From NCBI GenBank assembly GCA_029558215.1, contig JAKQFZ010000997.1, positions 1-9,103 on the forward strand: 9,103 bases of DNA, given 5' to 3'. The first letter of the stretch is position 1. Each line of letters begins with the position of its first letter. The notes below the pieces were generated by a model. It made no database searches, was not told the origin of the DNA, and saw only the letters and a list, made by a program, of their open reading frames with translations. This DNA is from Candidatus Omnitrophota bacterium (GTDB lineage Bacteria > Hinthialibacterota > Hinthialibacteria > JAKQFZ01). The translations under genes were made by a program, and so were the position numbers. This document shows positions 5,749-9,103 of this stretch, piece after piece.

Positions 5749-7215
5749 TCATGACGTCAGCGCTTGGAATCGCTTGAATGCTTCTGCCCACGCAGTGCCG
5801 TCTTTCGGCTCATAGCATGAAGTGGGGAATGAACGCCTCACCAGTGCCCTGCCCTCTTCAAGACTACAGATAGTGCCACGGGCTATTGCCTGAACCAGGA
5901 CGTTTCCTATCGCTGTCGCTTCCACAGGGCCGGTAATCACCGGGATTCCCAGAGCATCTGCGGCGAACTGATTCAGCAGTTTGTTCTGCGAACCACCACC
6001 GACAATATGCAGTCGTTCAACGTCTGTGCCAATCAAGTCTTCGATCTGACGCAGTGTAAACTTGTATTTCAGTGCAAGGCTCTCCAACGAACACCGAACA
6101 ACTTCGCCCGGGGTCTCCGGAATGGCTTGACCGGTTTCACGACAGTAAGCACGAATGACTTCCGGCATGTCAGTCGGATTGAGAAATCTTGGATCGTCCG
6201 GATTGAGCAATGCCTTAAAGTGTGTTGCGTGTGAAGCAAGCTCGGTCAGTTGATCATAGCTGTAGGTTTTGCCTTGACGCTCCCAAACCCGGCGGCATTC
6301 CTGCACGAGCCAGAGACCCGCGATGTTTTTCAGAAGCCGGAAGGTTCCCTGCACCCCACCCTCATTGGTTACATTGTACGCAAGCGACTTTTCATTGATG
6401 ACAGGCCGTGTCACTTCAACGCCCATCAGTGACCATGTTCCTGAACTCAGATACGCCCAACGTTCTCCTTCTGCTGGCACGGCTGCAACGGCGCATCCCG
6501 TGTCATGCGATGCAGGAGCAATCACGGGGATGGCACCCACTCCCAATTCGGATTGCAGAGACGGCAGGAGATCACCCAGCACCGTTCCAGGCGGCACAAT
6601 TTCAGGAAAAATGTGACTCGGAATCTGGAGACTGTCCAAGAGGAACTTCGACCAAGCCTCTTTTCTGGGATCATAGGCCTGAGACGTTGTCGCCAGGGTG
6701 AACTCAGCGGTCTTTCGTCCACAGAACCAGAAATGAAAGAGATCTGCCATCAGCAGAAGCGTTTCTGCCCTTTCTAGAAACACGGAGTTCGATCGCACCA
6801 TGGCCAGTAGTTGATACAGCGTGTTCAGCTGCATGAACTGGATGCCCGTATGCTCAAAGATCGTCTGCCTCGGCACCACCCGAAATGCTTCCTCGAACAT
6901 TCCGTCCGTACGGGCATCTCGATAGTGATACGGATTTCCCAAGAGAACGTCATCGCGACCCAGCAGACCAAAATCCACACCCCACGTGTCCACACCGATG
7001 CCGTCTAGTGGCGTGTCCATGCACTTTCGAAGCGCCAACTTCATCTCTGAGAAAAGTCGCAACACATCCCAGTACATACTCCCCATGACCCTGACCGGTC
7101 CATTCGGAAAGCGATGAATTTCCTCCAGAGTCATGTTGTCCTGGGAGAGTCTCCCAAGAACAGCTCGACCACTTTCAGCACCGAGATCGTAAGCTAGATA
7201 GCTGGATGTTCCCAT
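5749..7215 (-). CDS. rhaB: Rhamnulokinase (FGGY carbohydrate kinase)
   Basis: A complete 488-residue FGGY-family kinase, close to the length of E. coli RhaB. It would phosphorylate L-rhamnulose with ATP to L-rhamnulose 1-phosphate in the cytoplasm, the second step of L-rhamnose breakdown. Seen in order: the N-terminal phosphate-binding loop AYDLGAESGRAVLG at 8-21, the sugar-site stretch GVDTWGVDFGLL at 74-85, PASHDTGCAV at 234-243 with the likely catalytic base D238, SSGTWSLMGVE at 257-267, NEGGVQGTFRLLKNI at 284-298, and the adenosine-binding HIVGGGSQNKLLNQFAADA at 403-421. The ATG has a strong AGGAGGT nine bases upstream. It stands alone: no rhamnose isomerase, aldolase, transporter or regulator is in the window, and it converges on the TPR gene with a 42-base gap holding no obvious terminator. 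Related kinases acting on L-fuculose or other ketoses look similar, but the motifs favour rhamnulokinase. Confidence 0.92.
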   Translation of the reverse strand: MGTSSYLAYDLGAESGRAVLGRLSQDNMTLEEIHRFPNGPVRVMGSMYWDVLRLFSEMKLALRKCMDTPLDGIGVDTWGVDFGLLGRDDVLLGNPYHYRDARTDGMFEEAFRVVPRQTIFEHTGIQFMQLNTLYQLLAMVRSNSVFLERAETLLLMADLFHFWFCGRKTAEFTLATTSQAYDPRKEAWSKFLLDSLQIPSHIFPEIVPPGTVLGDLLPSLQSELGVGAIPVIAPASHDTGCAVAAVPAEGERWAYLSSGTWSLMGVEVTRPVINEKSLAYNVTNEGGVQGTFRLLKNIAGLWLVQECRRVWERQGKTYSYDQLTELASHATHFKALLNPDDPRFLNPTDMPEVIRAYCRETGQAIPETPGEVVRCSLESLALKYKFTLRQIEDLIGTDVERLHIVGGGSQNKLLNQFAADALGIPVITGPVEATAIGNVLVQAIARGTICSLEEGRALVRRSFPTSCYEPKDGTAWAEAFKRFQALTS

Positions 7216-7230
7216 CGGAAGTATACCTCC

Positions 7231-7253
7231 TGAGTACTCACTAGAAAGTCTAG
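7231..7253. promoter_or_regulatory. Two abutting palindromes at the rhaB leader, possible operator
   Basis: TGAGTACTCA (7231-7240) is a perfect 10-bp palindrome and is followed directly by CTAGA-AAG-TCTAG (7241-7253). On the rhaB strand the first palindrome overlaps the beginning of the AGGAGGT Shine-Dalgarno (7225-7231) by one base. This placement would suit a repressor site that blocks transcription or translation of rhaB. The repeats are seen directly; regulator binding is a guess. Confidence 0.35.
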
Positions 7254-7331
7254 GGAATTGTTGCAGTCTGTCACAGGCAATTCAAGATGAAAAATCTATG
7301 AAGGGTACTGGCTTAGTTACGGATGGGGTGG

Positions 7332-7380
7332 AGGTATGCTTCGCTTGCAGAGGCTCTGCGCCGCTGCCGAAGCATATCCT
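7332..7380. repeat. Strong composite hairpin upstream of the DUF4139 gene
   Basis: TATGCTTCG (7335-7343) pairs perfectly with CGAAGCATA (7368-7376); GGA/TCC outside adds three pairs across a one-base bulge. Inside lies a second small hairpin, GCAGA (7347-7351) with TCTGC (7355-7359) around GGC. Neither strand shows a T run after it, so it is not a standard terminator. It lies between divergent rhaB and the DUF4139 gene, upstream of the predicted promoter of the latter. Confidence 0.6.
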
Positions 7381-7430
7381 GGCCGTATCACCAGCATAAC
7401 TGAGCCGATATCTCTCGACACCGAAATGAC

Positions 7431-7460
7431 TTGCGAACTGATTGCCATAAGGACTATCAT
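7431..7460 (+). promoter_or_regulatory. Possible promoter of the DUF4139 gene
   Basis: TTGCGA (7431-7436) and TATCAT (7455-7460) are 18 bases apart and match four and five of six positions of the sigma-70 type elements. The -10 ends 38 bases before the ATG. The same -35 and spacing occur in the candidate promoter at 2102-2131. Support is by motif only. Confidence 0.35.
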
Positions 7461-7498
7461 CCAGCAGTAACTCACCCATCCGAAAGGAGATTTTCGTC

Positions 7499-9103
7499 AT
7501 GAAGAGAATTGTGCTCGTTGCTCTAATTGCAGCCTTTCCTTTCAGTGTCATGGCACAGAAGACGGAGGATTTCGCGTCCAAGGTAACTGATGTCGCAGTT
7601 TTTAAGGATGGTCACGCATTGGTTATGACTCGCGCAGAGGCGCTTTTTGACAAAGGCTGCTGTCGGACACAGAACGTTCCTTTTCCTTTGATAGGTACCT
7701 TTTGGGCATTCGTCAATGGTGCTGAGACCGAAATTCAGATAGTAAAATCAGGATTTGTCGAGGAGCAGACTTCCCTTCCCTGTATGTCATTTGAGGACAT
7801 TATCCAAGCAAACAAGGGCAGGTCTGCTGTCATCACTGAGTCGTCCCGGGCGACCCACTCTGGAACATTGCTCGGAATCCTCGAGCAGGAACCAATGGAC
7901 GATATCCAGCTCGCGCCCTCAGTCACTCCGACACCGAAGACACTTGCAGCCTTTGTGATGATTCAGTCTGCATCAGGAGTGACTCTGCTGAACCGCAACA
8001 ACATCCAGAATCTCTTCATCGAAGACATCAGTCCAGCGACTGAATTCAGCACAAAGAAACAGATTCGAACCATAGAACTTTGTGCTGCCCAGAATGGAGA
8101 ACTTTTGCAGGGCTCCCATGAGACAGGACTGGTCTATCTTCAGAGAGGTCTCAGATGGATTCCTGACTACCGGATCCGTCTAGACGGAAAGGGGAATGCG
8201 TTTGTTTCGCTCCAAGGGACGATCATCAACGAGTTGGCAGATTTGGAGAATGTCAAAATGAACCTCGTGGTCGGTGTTCCCAGTTTTGTCATGCAGGGCA
8301 CACTGTCCCCGATGGCGCTTCGAGACAGTCCACCTCAACTCGGACCCTATTTTCCACAACTGGGAGGCAGCCCAACCAATCAACGCGACCTGTTCAGCAA
8401 CATGATGATGTCACAGTCCGCTGGGAGAATCCAGGAGGCACGCTTTGAGAGGGAAGGCACTCCCGAATCCGAACCTCCGGAACAAGGTCAGCAGGAGGAC
8501 TTGTTCCTCTACCAACAAAGCAATCTTTCCTTGAAGAAAGGGGAGCGTGCTCAAGTGAGTCTGCTGGTTGTGGATGTAACCTATGAGGATATCTACACGT
8601 GGGATATCCCGGTCACTCCTCCAATGGAGATGTGGCAACAGATCGGAGGAGACCAGAGAAGACTGGTCGAAGCACTCACCGCACCCAAGGCAATGCACCA
8701 GGTACGACTCAACAACACCGGAAACGAACCGTGGACGACAGGCGTGGCGACTCTGTTCAAGGAAGGAACGCCGCTCGGCCAACAGATGCTTCTCTACACG
8801 TCCGCTGGCAACACAGTGGACGTTCCGGTCACTGTTGCGACCGACATTCAGACCGACAAGATTGAAACCGAGATCGGCCGTGATCTAAACGCATTGTCCC
8901 TGCAAGGATACAGCTATGCCCGAGTGCGTCTGAACGGCACTCTGACCGCGCGCAATTTCAAGAACAGACCCGTTCGTTTGATTGTCAAGCGCAAGACTAT
9001 TGGAAAAGCCACATCGGCGGACAATGACGGTGTGATCCGACTCTCAAACGCTCCAGAGGATCAGTCGTTCGGAACGCGTGCGTCTGTCTTCTCATGGAAC
9101 TGG
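7499..9103 (+). CDS. Exported DUF4139-domain protein (3' end outside window)
   Basis: The frame is open for 535 codons and runs off the window end. The start is firm: ATG at 7499-7501 preceded by AAGGAGA at a spacing of about eight. Residues 1-19 (MKRIVLVALIAAFPFSVMA) form a Sec signal peptide with a V-M-A cleavage site before Q20, so the protein is exported. The N-terminal part (TDVAVFKDGHALVMTRAEA at 30-48, IGTFWAFVNG at 65-74) and the block LVYLQRGLRWIPDYRIRL at 211-228 match the pattern of DUF4139 proteins, as does LNNTGNEPWTTGVATLF at 404-420. The stretch at about 266-340 is proline-, glutamine- and glutamate-rich and looks like a flexible insert. A Cys-Cys pair sits at 54-55, with further cysteines at 95 and 195. 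The family is widespread and has no established biochemical role. rhaB is divergent; no functional link to it is visible. The family call is good, function unknown. Confidence 0.75.
   Translation, partial: MKRIVLVALIAAFPFSVMAQKTEDFASKVTDVAVFKDGHALVMTRAEALFDKGCCRTQNVPFPLIGTFWAFVNGAETEIQIVKSGFVEEQTSLPCMSFEDIIQANKGRSAVITESSRATHSGTLLGILEQEPMDDIQLAPSVTPTPKTLAAFVMIQSASGVTLLNRNNIQNLFIEDISPATEFSTKKQIRTIELCAAQNGELLQGSHETGLVYLQRGLRWIPDYRIRLDGKGNAFVSLQGTIINELADLENVKMNLVVGVPSFVMQGTLSPMALRDSPPQLGPYFPQLGGSPTNQRDLFSNMMMSQSAGRIQEARFEREGTPESEPPEQGQQEDLFLYQQSNLSLKKGERAQVSLLVVDVTYEDIYTWDIPVTPPMEMWQQIGGDQRRLVEALTAPKAMHQVRLNNTGNEPWTTGVATLFKEGTPLGQQMLLYTSAGNTVDVPVTVATDIQTDKIETEIGRDLNALSLQGYSYARVRLNGTLTARNFKNRPVRLIVKRKTIGKATSADNDGVIRLSNAPEDQSFGTRASVFSWNW

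Noticed and set aside
7324..7404. 26-codon plus-strand frame starting at ATG before the hairpin
   Set aside because: No ribosome binding site, and its sequence is mainly the hairpin arms; not supportable as a leader peptide.
7282..7581. 99-codon minus-strand frame upstream of rhaB
   Set aside because: It overlaps the strongly supported start, signal peptide and Shine-Dalgarno of the DUF4139 gene and has no family features.

Overview
This is a bacterial chromosomal window, about half G+C by eye in its genes and lower in the dnaA upstream gap. It is built around dnaA and a probable replication origin. Shine-Dalgarno sites are clear and GTG starts are common. A Sec signal peptide and a 5'-nucleotidase-type domain suggest secreted or periplasmic enzymes. 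The gene neighbourhood is not one I recognise: dnaA is followed by a TPR gene instead of dnaN, and a DUF151 nuclease lies upstream on the other strand. I would guess a little-studied, probably Gram-negative lineage, but the sequence alone does not fix the phylum.

Layout: (1) 1-435, plus strand, the C-terminal end of a 5'-nucleotidase-like protein cut by the window edge. (2) 597-2055, minus strand, a compact four-gene cluster: bifunctional nuclease (DUF151), an unrecognised 65-residue protein, a PilZ-domain protein and a VanZ-like membrane protein. (3) 2056-2854, an 800-base non-coding, AT-rich gap with one perfect and several near-consensus DnaA boxes, an 11-bp tandem repeat and hairpins; this is the likely oriC. 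(4) 2855-5706, plus strand, dnaA and, 17 bases on, a cytoplasmic TPR-repeat protein. (5) 5749-7215, minus strand, a complete lone rhamnulokinase. (6) 7216-7498, a divergent intergenic region with palindromes and a strong hairpin. (7) 7499-9103, plus strand, an exported DUF4139-family protein that runs off the window end.

The clearest functional unit is oriC plus dnaA: DnaA would bind the 2462-2502 box cluster and melt the adjacent AT-rich repeats. The minus-strand cluster probably forms one transcript from a promoter inside the gap. It joins a c-di-GMP receptor domain to a membrane protein and a nuclease, but a common pathway is not shown. Rhamnulokinase and the DUF4139 protein share only a divergent promoter region.

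I found no mobile element, CRISPR array, tRNA or rRNA, and no convincing evidence of a new defence or biosynthetic system. The points most worth checking are the in-frame TGA inside a perfect hairpin between the nuclease gene and the small gene, the origin architecture, the dnaA-TPR pairing, and the hairpin upstream of the DUF4139 gene.
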